DNA of 64,000 nt, taken from contig JAEHOE010000062.1 of the NCBI GenBank assembly GCA_016858145.1, positions 186,001 through 250,000 on the forward strand. Direction: 5' to 3'. This stretch comes from Edaphochlamys debaryana. Taxonomy: Eukaryota; Chlorophyta; Chlorophyceae; Chlamydomonadales. Positions 1 through 12,000 of this stretch are shown in pieces. The notes under the pieces were generated by a model, which ran no database searches, was not told the origin of the DNA, and saw nothing but the letters and a program-made list of their open reading frames with translations. Both the position numbers and the translations under genes were made by a program. The first letter of the stretch is position 1. The number at the start of each line of letters is the position of its first letter.

Positions 1-91
1 AAGGACCCAGCCTCTCTGTACCGACCCTACTGCACTGTCCCCTTCCGTCACCCTCTCCATGCACCCAGCCTGGGCGTTCAGGTCCACCCAC

Positions 92-3000
92 CTGCACGGT
101 GCCCAGCACGACGATGAAGAGCCCCCCGCCCGCCAGCAGCGCCCCCAGGTCGGCCCCCCGCGAGCAGGGCCGCAGGTCCCCCGCCGCCCTCAGCCAGTCC
201 ATGCCGCCGGGGGGCACACCCCGCAGCAGCGCGCACGTGGCCAGCACCTGGGTGAGCGTGGGCTGGGTCCACCTGTGGTTGATGGGGGGGGGGGCGAATT
301 GGGGGCGAGTTCGGGGCGGGTTCGGGGGGGGGGGATCGGGGCGGGCTCAGGGCGGGTCCAGGGCGGGTGCGGGAGGACGGTGAGCCAGGCGGCGCCAAGG
401 TGTACGGCGTACGGCCAGTGGGGGAGGTTTTAGGGCTAGTGCGCCCCTTCCCCTCCTCTAGTCCCAACCCGAGCCCTAGCTTGCCTGGGCCCCCGGGCCT
501 CCAGGCGCCAGATGCGGCGCTCGATGGGCTCCAGCAGCGCCTCTGCCTCGTCAGCGTCCACCAGGCCCGTCTGCGGGGGTGGGGGGTGGCGAGGGGCGAA
601 GCATGGTCGCCCGACCGGCCAACCGAGCGCCCTAGGGAACGGCTGGGGCCACGAACCCGTGCAGAGGCGAAGGGGGGGTGAACCCTGCGTCCTGATTGCT
701 GTCTGCCCACCGCGGCGCAGCAAACAATCGTCCCAACCGAAAGATGCAAAGTCGGTTGGGTACGGCACGCACCTTGAGCATGGACCGTACAAAGGCCACC
801 TGCTGCCTCAAAAGGGCCAGGGAGGCGCGGTGGCTCTGGGTGGCCTGAGGGAGGCAGATCGTGGGGCAAGATCAGAAGCCAGATCCACATCCACATCCAG
901 AACAGACTGAGAGGCATGAGCGTGCGCAAGGACCAACCGCCATGCCTGCCAACGTGACGACCAACTGCCCGAATCTCAACCGCCCACACCTGGAACCGGT
1001 CCGGCGCCTCGATCACTCGATCCAGGATGAACCGCCGTACGCCCTCAGCCTGCGCCTGCACCTCCTCCCAGATGGTGGCGCCGGCGGGGCCGGCGTAGCG
1101 GAGCCACTGAGAGGGGGGGAGCCGGAGGGAGGTTAGGGGTACACAAGGTAAGGGAAGGGCAGGTTCAGGGCACAGGGCCCAAGGGTCTTCAGCCTGAGGT
1201 GCATGCTGCCCCCTTGCCTGTGCTTCGCAGACTCCTGCACTCACCTGCAGCTGCGGGGAGGAGTCGGATAGAGCCGCCGCCAGCTCGACCGCCACCTGAG
1301 GAAGAGAGGAAGAGGGGGACGTAGGGAGGGGAGGCGTGACGCAGGTGGGCAACACGGCTTCCGAACCCGGTAACGTCACGTCGCTGGGAATCCAAGCAGC
1401 CGCAGCTGGTGCGTGCCGTTCTTATGAGTTCCCCGCCTGGGCCCCGCCTCACCTCGAGTCCCACGAGCATCACACGCGATAGCGCGCTGGACAGCAACTG
1501 CGGGGTGGAGGGGGGGAAGAGAAGGACAGAAACGTTGGTGGAATAGGGACCGCAAAAGGCAGGTGGGGCAGCCCAGATCGTCACAGACGCGTCCACCGGC
1601 TCATGCCCTTCCTTCAGGCACAGGCCTTGAGAGCATTCGGCCAGGTGCTACAGCAGCACCGCGCTCTGTTCACTTCCTGACACCTCCCCCTGCCCCTGCA
1701 CAGCCCCCTTCCTTAGTTCCTTGTCTTCTAATCGCGCGGCACTCACGTCCGCCATCAGCTTCAGCGGCTGTATGGCCAGCGCCTTGATCGGCGCCGGGAG
1801 CCATGCGCCGCCCCGCATGAGGCGCTGGATGCCGCGGCGGAGCGCCAGGTGCGCCCAGGCCTGGGCGGGGCGGTGGGAGACGAGGGGCAGGAGCAGGAGA
1901 GGGGAAGCATGAGGCAGGCATGCGGCGCGTGTGTGTGACGTGGCTGGGTGGGAAGCGTGTGTTCGTACGATGAGGACCCCAGCAAGGCAGCAATGTCAGT
2001 GTCCGACAAGCCGCTGGGCCCCGGTACGCCCACCATAAAACGTCATAACTCTAACCCCACGTGCCGGCAGTCCACGCAGCCGGGCCTCGCCAACACCAAC
2101 AATGCGCCGCTTTACGTGACAACCCCGCAACCCCCGCCATGAATGAATCCAGCCTACTTTGACACTCGCTCCCTGCAGTCCATGCGGCTGGACCTCAGCC
2201 CTCACCGCCCGCCCCCCCCGCCCGTCTCCGGGTCCCCTGCAGTCCATGCAGCCGGACCTCGGGCCTCACCTGCCACTGCACCGCGCCCCGCCCCACCACC
2301 TCCCGCTCGGCCGTGCCCCACAGGTCCAGGGGGGCCGAGGGGTGGTGCAGCGCCTCGTCGCAGCAGAAGCACAGCAAGCGCATGCCGCTGGGGCTCAGCA
2401 CGCCCTCCAGGGTCTGCACGGCGATGTACGGCGTTGTACGGCACGTACGGCGCGGGGGTAGGCGCCGGAGGGGAGGTCAGGGTCAGGAAGGGGGTCAACG
2501 TCTTGCGTGGAGCATATGCCACCGTGTGCCTGGCTGGCGTTCCCCGCCCGTCCCCTGCCCTCGACGCTGGTGCTTTTGAAGCGCTGGCGCTTGAAACCCC
2601 CTCACCCCCCTCCTGCTCTATCTCTTCCTCCGCTCTCCAATGCTCCGAAACTCATCCCCCCCCTCCCCCCCTCCCTCCCTCCCTCCCCTCCCCGGTCCCT
2701 CCCTCCCCCGCCGGACCTGCTCATGGAAGAAGCGCTTGAAGCCCGCCAACAGACGGATGCGGTACTCCTGTACGGTGGGCGGTTGGTGGTTGGCAGTTGG
2801 CAGTTGGTCGTTAGCAGTTGGTGCCCCGAGGGCCGCTGTCCAACTGCGTCGCCACATCACCCTGCAGCCTGCCTAGCCCCGCGCATCCCAACCCTAGCTC
2901 CTTCATAGACTCGAGGCTCTCTGTAACGCCTCCTTACACGCCTTGCTCCACGCTGCCCCCTCCCTCCCCCCGCCTCACCACTAGCAGCTCCTCCGATGCG

Positions 3001-6000
3001 GCCGCCTTGCTGCTCCCAGCCACCGCGCCCACCACCGATCCAGCCACGGAGTTGGGACCCGAAACGAGGCCGCCTGCGGGCAAAGAGCAACAAACAGCGG
3101 CGCAGGCGTGATCCTTTCTGTTTCAGTGGTCACACAACGCACGTCAACAAGGCACAGGCGACGGAAAGCGGCGCGCAGCGCAGTTAAAGTGTGTAGGTTG
3201 GAGGAGATGCGTATGGCATCGCGGCAAAGGGTTGGTATGAGGGTTGGTATAACGACACGCGATGGAGGGTGAAGGCAGAGGTGTGTGAAAGGCTGCTCGG
3301 GTCATCCGGGGAACCCGTTACGTTTGTGTCGTCGAAAAGGTGTGCCCGTAGGTGTGTGTGCGCGCGTCTAGAGCTCCACCAGCGCTAAAAGGCACGCAAG
3401 TGGCTGCGCAGCCGTCGGGGGCTCTAGCGTCACCATTGCCTTTCTAACCGCCAACCACCAACCGCTCACCCTCCAGCGGCCCGAAGGCATCCAGGGTGCG
3501 CTGTTGGCCTGCCAGGTCCTGCGGGGGCGGCGGGGGTCAGAGGCGGTCAGAGCGGGTAAACAGGGGCCAAACGGAGCAAGAGGATGGCGAGGGCGAGGGG
3601 GCACGGAGCAGCGACCAAGGAAGAGCACCGTACCCATAGCTGTCAACCCACGACACTACCTCCAGACCCCATCCGTCACAACGCAAGCGCCTCACGCACT
3701 TGTAGCCCTCTCCCAGCCACGGCCGCACGCACCTGCAGTGACGCCCAGCTGCGCTTGGCCACCGGCGTCCCCGTGCCCGCAGTGCCGCTGCCGTTGCCGC
3801 TGTCCAGACCGCCGCCCACGCCGCCGCCCTGCGCCCCGCCGAGCGCGCCCGCCAGCCCGCCCCTGCCGGCCCCCAGGCCCATGCCCATGCCCATACCCAT
3901 GCCCATCCCCGCCAGGCCCCGGCCCGTGCCCATGCTCCGCCCGCCCGGGCCCCCGCGGCCCAGCGCCGCCGCCAGCGCGCTCGGGCCCGGGCCTGGGCCC
4001 GGAGCGGATCCAGGCCCAGATCCAGGGAGGGGTCCGGATTCTGCATGGGAAACCGAGATCCAGCGGCTGGAGGGCTGGCGGCCGAGGCGCCAGGCCGCCG
4101 CGTTCAGGGCCGAGCCGGGCAGGGAGTGGGTGGAGGCGGCGGGGGAGGGCATGGATCCGAAACCCGGGCTGCCGGCGGCGCCGGGGATGCCCTCCTGGCC
4201 TGAGAAGGAGACGGAGTGGCCGGTGTGGTGGGCGCCGGTGGCGGCGGCGGCGGCGCGGGCGGCGCGGTTCAGGGAGAGGTGGCGCGTGAGCCCGTGCGCT
4301 GCCGCTGCCGGGGGGAGGGAAGGGGAGGGAGTGAGGGGAGAGAGGGTGAAGAGTAAGGGAAGGGGCGGGGGGAGGGGGAGGGAAGGGGAGCGGGTTGCCA
4401 AAAATCAACCATAACTCCGCTTCGCGAACAGTCTGCGGATTGGTGAACCTGTACCATGCAGCCTATGCGCTGTGGCTTCGCAATCTGAACGTGTACCGAC
4501 AGGAGATGCAAATTATCCTACGGCTGTCCTATTTGAGATGCGGTTTGCCAGCGACCCACCCGCTCGGCTGTCGGGCGAATCGGCGACCGTGGCGGCGCCG
4601 ATGGCGAAGGACGGACTCATGCGTACGGGCGCGGGCCGCCGCCTGACGGGAGAGCGGGGACAAGGGCGACAGGGGTGCGGGGGATCGGGAGGGTGGATGA
4701 GGATTCAAACATACTGCGCCAGGTTCGGACCGGCTTGGGCCAGCCAAGCTAGTCCAGTCGACGCCGGTCCTGACCGGTCCAGGCGCTTTCTAGCTAATCC
4801 AGGCTAACCCCTGGGCGCTGGTCCAAGGCCGTTAAACACTGATACCCCGCTTACTTGGAGCCCCGCCCCGTTGCGTTGCCCAGCTGCCTCCCCGAGCGCC
4901 GCCCCGCCGCCGCGCCGATGCCGGCGCCGCCGGCGGCGCCGCCACTGTCGGACCGTCGGCCCGCCGCCAGCTGCCCGCCCGACGGCACTGACACCAGCGC
5001 GGCGTCGGTTGATCCCATGGATGCCGATCCGGCGGCGGAGAAGAACGGGCTCGTCATACGCCCGCGGCTGGCGGCGGCGGCGACGGCGGCGGCGGCGGCG
5101 GCGGCGATGCTGCCCGTGCTGGCGTCACTCGGGCCGGCGGCGGCGCCGCCGCCGTCGATGCTGGCAGCGTCGACGGCGCCGTCAGCGTCTGTGTGCAGCT
5201 CCGGAGCGCTGGACGCGCGGTGCCACTCGCCGCCATCGGCGGCGACGGCGGCGCTGTCGCCGTCGCCGCCGCCAGGACCCGAGACGCCGCCTGAGTCCGA
5301 AGCATCGGACGGCGTCGCAGCTGCCTCGCTGTCGTCGACGCCGCTGACGGCGGCGGCCCGTCTGCCGCTGCCGCCGGCGGCGCCGTTTGGCGGCGTGTGG
5401 TCGTTGGCGCTCGACGGTTGATCCTCGTCATCGTGCTCATGCTCGACCTCATGCAGAGTCTCCAGCGCCGCCGCCGCCGCCACGCCCGCCATCCGGGAGC
5501 TGCCAGATCCAGATCCACCGATGGCGACGGGCGCTGACGGGGCCAGGTACGAGCCATCTTGCTCGTCCCGCTCCTCGTCACCCGCGTACTGCTCGTCCTC
5601 GTCATCCAGGAAGTCGTGGTACAGCCCCTCGACTCCAGTGCCGTACTCCTCGTCGTACCAAGTGCTGTCCACATTCTTCTGCTTTCGCGACTTGCTGCTC
5701 TTCTTGCCGTGCCGGCCCCGGTGGTGCTCGTCCTCCTCGTCGGACCAGTCGTGGTACAACCCGTCCACGCCCGTACCGTAATGCTCTTCGTACCAATCGT
5801 GATCGTCCTTAGTCACCTTGCCGCCGCCAGTCAGACCCATGTGGCCCGCGAAGGCAAAGGCGCAGCCGCCGCGGAGGCTGCCCTCCAGATCCGGCACTTG
5901 GTCGCTCACGTCATCCGGCACGTGTTGCGCATCTGCATGATCCGCGCCAGAGATCGGGACCCCGTGGATCTCAGTCGATGCTGACGTGGCTGCGCCTGCC

Positions 6001-9000
6001 AGGATGCCGCCGTTGCCGTCGCCGCTACTGCCGTGCAGCCGTAACGTTTCTGCTGTGTCGGGCGGTTGCAGGATGGAAGCGGCGGGTGTGACACCTCCAG
6101 TTCGGGGAGCGGTGGGGTCGGGGGAGAGACCCAGGCTCGGGGACAGGCCCGACGGCATAGGCGACACGCCTGCGCCCGACAGGCCCATCGGCGCTTCACG
6201 TGTCGTACTCGTACGTTGTACGGCACCCAAGTGGCCAGACGGGCCGCCGTACGACACGCGCGGGGTGGTGGAGGCTGCGGTCGAGCCGGCCGTGCTGTCA
6301 CGTGCGTGGGATGCGGCTGCTGCTGTGGAGGCGGCCGACGGCGTGGGGCCTCCGCCGGCGTAGGAGGCGAAGGGGCACTCCATGCCCATACCGCCCTCAT
6401 CACCGCCCATCTGCAGAGAGAGGGGGCGGGGGTGAGGGTCAAGGGGACGCCAACGGACAGAGGGGCCTGGGCTGTGCAGAGAGAAGCCCCGATACGTCGA
6501 GAAACGAGCAGTGCCGCGGAGCTGTGCACATATGAAGCTTGATTTGCCCCGCCGTTGCCGAAGCGAACACCGCTCCCAGCGCGCAAGCATGCGGCGGTGG
6601 CGGCCACCCCTACACGCGTCCAACCTACACAACCCTTCCACCCCACACCACACACCGCCGGAACCTGCCTGCCACGCCGCAAACTGCTCGTCCAAGAGGC
6701 GGTTACGGCTCTTGTCGAGCAGCTTGGAGGCCGCCCGCCGGAACGTCGCCAGCGCCCCCGCTCCGCCGGCCGACTCCGCGGCTCCCGCAGCGCCCGAGCT
6801 CGAGACGCGCGAGGTCCTGGCGGAGCCGCCATCGGTGGCGGCGGCGGCCAGGCCGCCGCTGCCGCCGCCGCCGCCGCCGCCGCCGGCTTCGATGTCGCGG
6901 GCTGACGGCGGCGGCGCGGCGGCGCCGTCAAGGCCGACGCTCGGGGCGAACGAGACGCGGGTCGTGCTGGGAGTCTTGTGCATGTGTGGCGTGGCGGAAG
7001 CAGCAGCAGCGGCGGCGGCGGCGGTGCCGCCAGCCGTGCCGCCGGCGGCGGCGATGGCGGCGAGGGCAGCGTCGGCGGCGCCCGGGCGGCCGAACGCCGT
7101 CGCAACGCCGCCGGCGGGGCCGCGCGCGTGTGCGTGTGCGTGGGCCTCGCCGGCGGCGGTGAAGGCAGCGGCGGCGCTGGTGGCGGCGGCGATTGCGCCG
7201 TCGCTGATGATGTGGCCGCCGCCGACTAGGCCGCTGCCGCCGCCGCCGCCGCCGCCGCCACCAGCGTCGCCTTCCTCGCTGCGCCGCTGCGACGGCGACA
7301 GTAGGGGCTGGCGGAGGCTGACTTCGCCGCCGCCGCTTCCACCACCGCCGCCGCCAGCGCTGCTGCTGCCGCCGCCGATGAGCGCCGCCAGGTCGTCGGC
7401 GTCAGACATGAGCGTCTTCCTGCTCTGCACCCGCTTCAGCGACTTGCTCCGCTTCATGCCCGGCTGCGGGGCGGCGCCGCCGCCAGTTCCGCTGCCGGCG
7501 GCGGCCTCGGCGACGGGGGGGACCTGGTTCGGCGCCGCTGCTGCCTTGGCGTCGGCGGGCCTGGCGCCTGAGGTTTAGTGAAAAGGAGGCAGCATTGCGA
7601 CAATCAGCGGTATGTTGTCCGGAAGACGGAAGACGTGGGCTGCTGGGCGTGTGCCCCCCTTCGGTCGTCCACGCACGCCTCACCCCGCCGCCCAACACAT
7701 GCCCTGTACGGCACCCCACCCCGGCCCACGCCATGTAACACCTGCTTGGTTCAGCGCCCCGCCCCACGCCGGCACACTTGCACGGCCCCAAGCCGCACAC
7801 TTGTACGGCCACACACACCGCACGCACCCGGGAACACGGCCTCCAGCTTGCGGCTCATGTCCACGGTCTTCTCCACCGCCGCCCAGTCCACGCCCCGCAG
7901 CAGCATGAGGGACATGTCGAAGCCGCCGCTGCCGTCGGCGCCGTCGGCCAGCTCGGCGGCGGCGCGCATCTCGGCCAGCGTGGTGGCCGTGAAGCGGCGG
8001 AGCGCGGCCTTGGCGCGGGCGCGGACCTGTGGGGAGGGTGGGGACAAGGAGCCGGTGGGGGAGTGGGTACAGGGTGCGAGCTCTGGGCAGTTAGGGTGGG
8101 GTTGAGGGCGGGAAGGAGTTGAGAGACTGAGGCCGGTGGGGGGGTCAGGGGCCCCAGTTCAGGGACCCAGCCTGCTCGTTCCTCGTCTGCCTTTCATTGT
8201 CTAGGGGCCCCAGTTCAGGGGGCCCAGCCTGCTCATGCCTCGCCTGGCTGGACCCGAGCAAGGGTCCAGGACCAACCAGGACCACGCAGGTCCAGGATGA
8301 GTCATGCCCCCGGGCCCCACCTGGAGCTTGATGGGCGAGATGGTGTTGAGGTGCAGCCAGCGCATGAGCGGCGTGAGCAGGGGCGCGTTCACGACCAGGG
8401 ACATGAGCACGAAGCCCGCGGTCCACACCACCATCTGCGTCGGGGTGCAGCAGCAGCAACGAAGAACGAAGAAAGGGTGGGGCCACAGTGAGCGCCCCGG
8501 CGGCAGCAAGACGTGACGTGGACAATGAACAGTTGTCACGCTCGATACAGGTCAATGAAGTTCGATGAAGTTCGAACAAGCTCAATGCAGCTCGAAACAG
8601 CTCGAACGAGTGCGAACCAGTTCGATGCAGTTCGAACGAGTGCGAACCAGTTCGAGCCAGTCCGAAACAACTCGATAATGTTCGATAGAGTTCATTACTG
8701 CTCCAACACTTCGCAGTCGATAGCACTCGATATATTTGTCAAGTTCGGTGCAGCTTCCATGGTCAGTCAGACCTCCTGCGGCTTGCCAACAGGTCCCCAG
8801 ACTCACCTGCGCGGTAACCTCCTTGTCGCGCCGCTCCGCCTCCTCACCGCCGGCCTCGGTGCCGCCGGCGTTGATTGCTGCCAGAACGATCTGCGCCATG
8901 ATCAAGCTTACCGCTCCTCGCAAACCGCCAACCGTCGCAAAGATCATGCCGCGCCAGTCGGGCGTGGCGTGCAGCGCAGCCTCCGTCGCCGCGACCTCGC

Positions 9001-12000
9001 GGGCGTGCTGCGCGGCGCGCTGCTTGCGCTCGGCCTCGCTGACCGGCGTTGACCGTTGACCGGCGGCGGCGGTCAAACTTGGACCGCCGGTTTGGCCGGG
9101 TGGTTGCGACCGGTGGTGGTGGGACGAGTGGTCCAGCGGCGAGCCGCCTTCGTGCGTGGCGTTAGGCGGGAGGTTGAGGGCCTTGGGCGCGGCCGCGGCC
9201 TTTGCTGCATCCATCGCCAGTCGGCACAGCTTGCGTTGCTTGATCGCGCGCGCAATCGAGCAGAATGCAAAGATGAGCGTCCCTCGCATTGCAAAGAGCG
9301 TGACGTACACCACGGGAAGCTGGGGCCAGGGCGGGACACCAGGAAAGGTGGGGGTCAGCAGGAGGTAGGCAGCAATGCGTAAGCAAGCAACCGTTCACAG
9401 GCAACTGTCAACCGCCGCCCAACGGCCAAACCGGCTCACCAGCAATATGGTCTCGAGCAGTAGCCACTGCGGTCGTCCCGTGCCGCTCCATCCCTCGCCA
9501 AACAGGCCCTCGCACAGGCCCCCAACGAAGCTCGCGACGCCCCCGCCGCCTCCGGCGCCAGCCGACCCGGCGCCAGCCTGGCTGCCGTACGGCCCCGTGA
9601 CGTTGCCGTACAGACGGCCGCCCCAACCGTCACGCCCGCCGATGCTTGGGTCCAGCTCAGCTCCCAGACTGCGCCGTGGGTGGGGGGGGGCAAGGGACAG
9701 GAAGCAGAAAGGCAGGAGACACGTTGCGGCGAGCCTAATCAGAACCTCTGCCAAGTTCCCAATCCTGCGCTGACCGGGCCCCCTTTCTATCCTCCCTAAC
9801 TCCCAATGTGTCAACTTCAATGACATTCTGGCCACCTGCTCCCGTTGTAAATTTCCAATGAGGCTCCAGCCCCAGCCGTCCTTGCACGCGTCCAGTCTCG
9901 CCACCATACAGCCACCATACAGCCCCGCAAGGACCAACGGACCAACCTACACCCTACCCTAGACCCTAGACCTAACGAAAGAAAAGCCGAATGAAAGGAA
10001 GGGGCCAAGTAGAAAGGAGGCGCTCACCGGACCATATAGTTGACCGACGAGGCACCAAGAAGGAAGAAGATGAGGCCGTTGACACAGAAGGACAGAACGT
10101 CCCAGAAGCGGTCAAACGCGCCGGCGCGTCGGGCCTGAGTCGCGCGTGAGTCATCGGGGGGACGGGGTGTTTACGGCTAGGAGATGAGTCATCATCAGAT
10201 TGCGGGGCGGGGTGTTACGGTAACCCTTGGAGTGGGTGTGCAAGCCTGCTGGTCGCTACGAGCGGCAAGCGGAAAATTTGAGTGCAGCCCCAGGCGTGCT
10301 CGGTACAAAACGTACCTGGGAGGACAGACCCCACGTGCCCGTGGCCGCGCCGTACACGCCAAACACCACCACGGCGATAACGCCAGAGGCCTGGCAGGGG
10401 GATACGGGGCGCATGGGGTTCGGTGCACGAAGCTCGGGCATGAATTTCAGGGCGCGGGGCGCGGGGCTCATGAAGCATGGGTTGGGGCACGGGGTTGAGC
10501 GCGGGCGGGGAATGGTGCATGGGGCAGAACTCAGCGGCGGAGCAGGGTGCGCGGCCAGTCATATGGGCGGGTTGGTCTCAAGCACACGGGGCTCGCGGAC
10601 AGGCTGGCGTGCCATGTGAGCGGGTTGGTCTCACAGGAGACACGCCCAGCCCCCGTACCTGCAGGTATGCGTTAGCTACGTAGAAGGCCAGGTAGCCCGC
10701 GGCGAAGGTGAGCGAGACCTCCACGTGGGGCTTGAGCCGCCGCCACTGCAGCAGCTTGAGCGCCCACCTGCGGTACGGCAGTACGGCAGTGAGCACGGGG
10801 GCTCGTGGTACGGGCGCACGCGGCGGTCCGCCGGCCCACTCGCACTTCCCCGCCGGAGACGGCCCCACATCCTACCGCAGCATCTGCTTTAGTGCAGCAC
10901 ACCCCGACCCATATCAAGCATAGCCCTTATCATCACCCGCCCGCTAAGAACCAGCCGCTTCTGCCCCCTTCCTGCCCCGACCCACATTAAGCATAGCCGC
11001 TATCATCGCCCGCCTGCTAAGAACCAGCCGCTTCCGCCCTCTCTCTGCCCCGACCCACATCAAGCATAGCCGTTATCATCGCCCGCCTGCTAAGTACCAG
11101 CCGCTTCCGCCCTCTCTCTGCCCCGACCCACATCAAGCATAGCCGCTATCATTGCCCGCCTGCTAAGAACCAGCCGCTTCCGCCCCCCTCTCTGCCCCGA
11201 CCCACATCAGCGAGCCTCATGCCCAGGCCGCCCTCACCCCCCCCCCCGCGCCCGCCCCGCGCCGGCCCGGCCCACTACCCACACGAGCGCACACTGGTAG
11301 CACCGCCCGCTTCCCGCCCTTTCCCGCCCGGCCCCCGGCTCACGGGGCGCCACCCCTTGCATAGGATAACCCGACCCACACGACCCACATACCGTTAACT
11401 AGCGGGAGTATGTGTGTCACCGCCTGCCCGCAGGACCCCGACCCACACCAGCGAGCCTCACGTCCTGGCCGCCCATCCCTTCCCCTCCCCTCCCCTCCCA
11501 CCCCGACCCACTGCATCATGAAGCCGAACGCCATCCCCACGCCGATGCCGCCGGCCACCAGCCACGCAAACTCCCGCGCCACGGCCCAGAGCTCCGGGAC
11601 CAGCTCCGCCAGCCACTCGGGTGGCTCCGGAAAGGGCCAGGGCCAAGGCCAGGGCCAGCCGTGATGTGGGTCGGGTCCCGGCGGGGCCTGGCCAGGCCCG
11701 GCGTGAGGAGCCGGGTTGGGAGGCGAGTGGTGGTGCAAGGGGCTGTGGGGCGGGAGGTCCGGCGGCAGGTGGTGGGCTTTGGATGCCCAGATGCCGGCGC
11801 CGCCGCCTGTGGCCGCCACGCCGGAAACCAGGGAGCGGCCGATCGAGGGACCCGAGGCCGCAGCTGCATCCGCAGGGTTGAGGTCGTTGCGAGTTTTGCG
11901 GGCCTGCGGGGTGGAATGCGAGAGCGCGAAAGTAGGTCATGCGGGCACTCTTTGGTCCGGCGGTCTCTTGTGTGTACTTGGCCTGAGCAGTGCATGCCCT

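Noticed and set aside
4851..7457. An 868-codon minus-strand open frame as a separate gene
   Set aside because: It is two antiporter exons plus a read-through intron. The exon phases on both sides fit the antiporter, and its apparent stop overlaps a GTAAGC donor.
10904..11215. CRISPR-like array
   Set aside because: The repeats are contiguous without unique spacers and lie in an intron of a eukaryotic gene.
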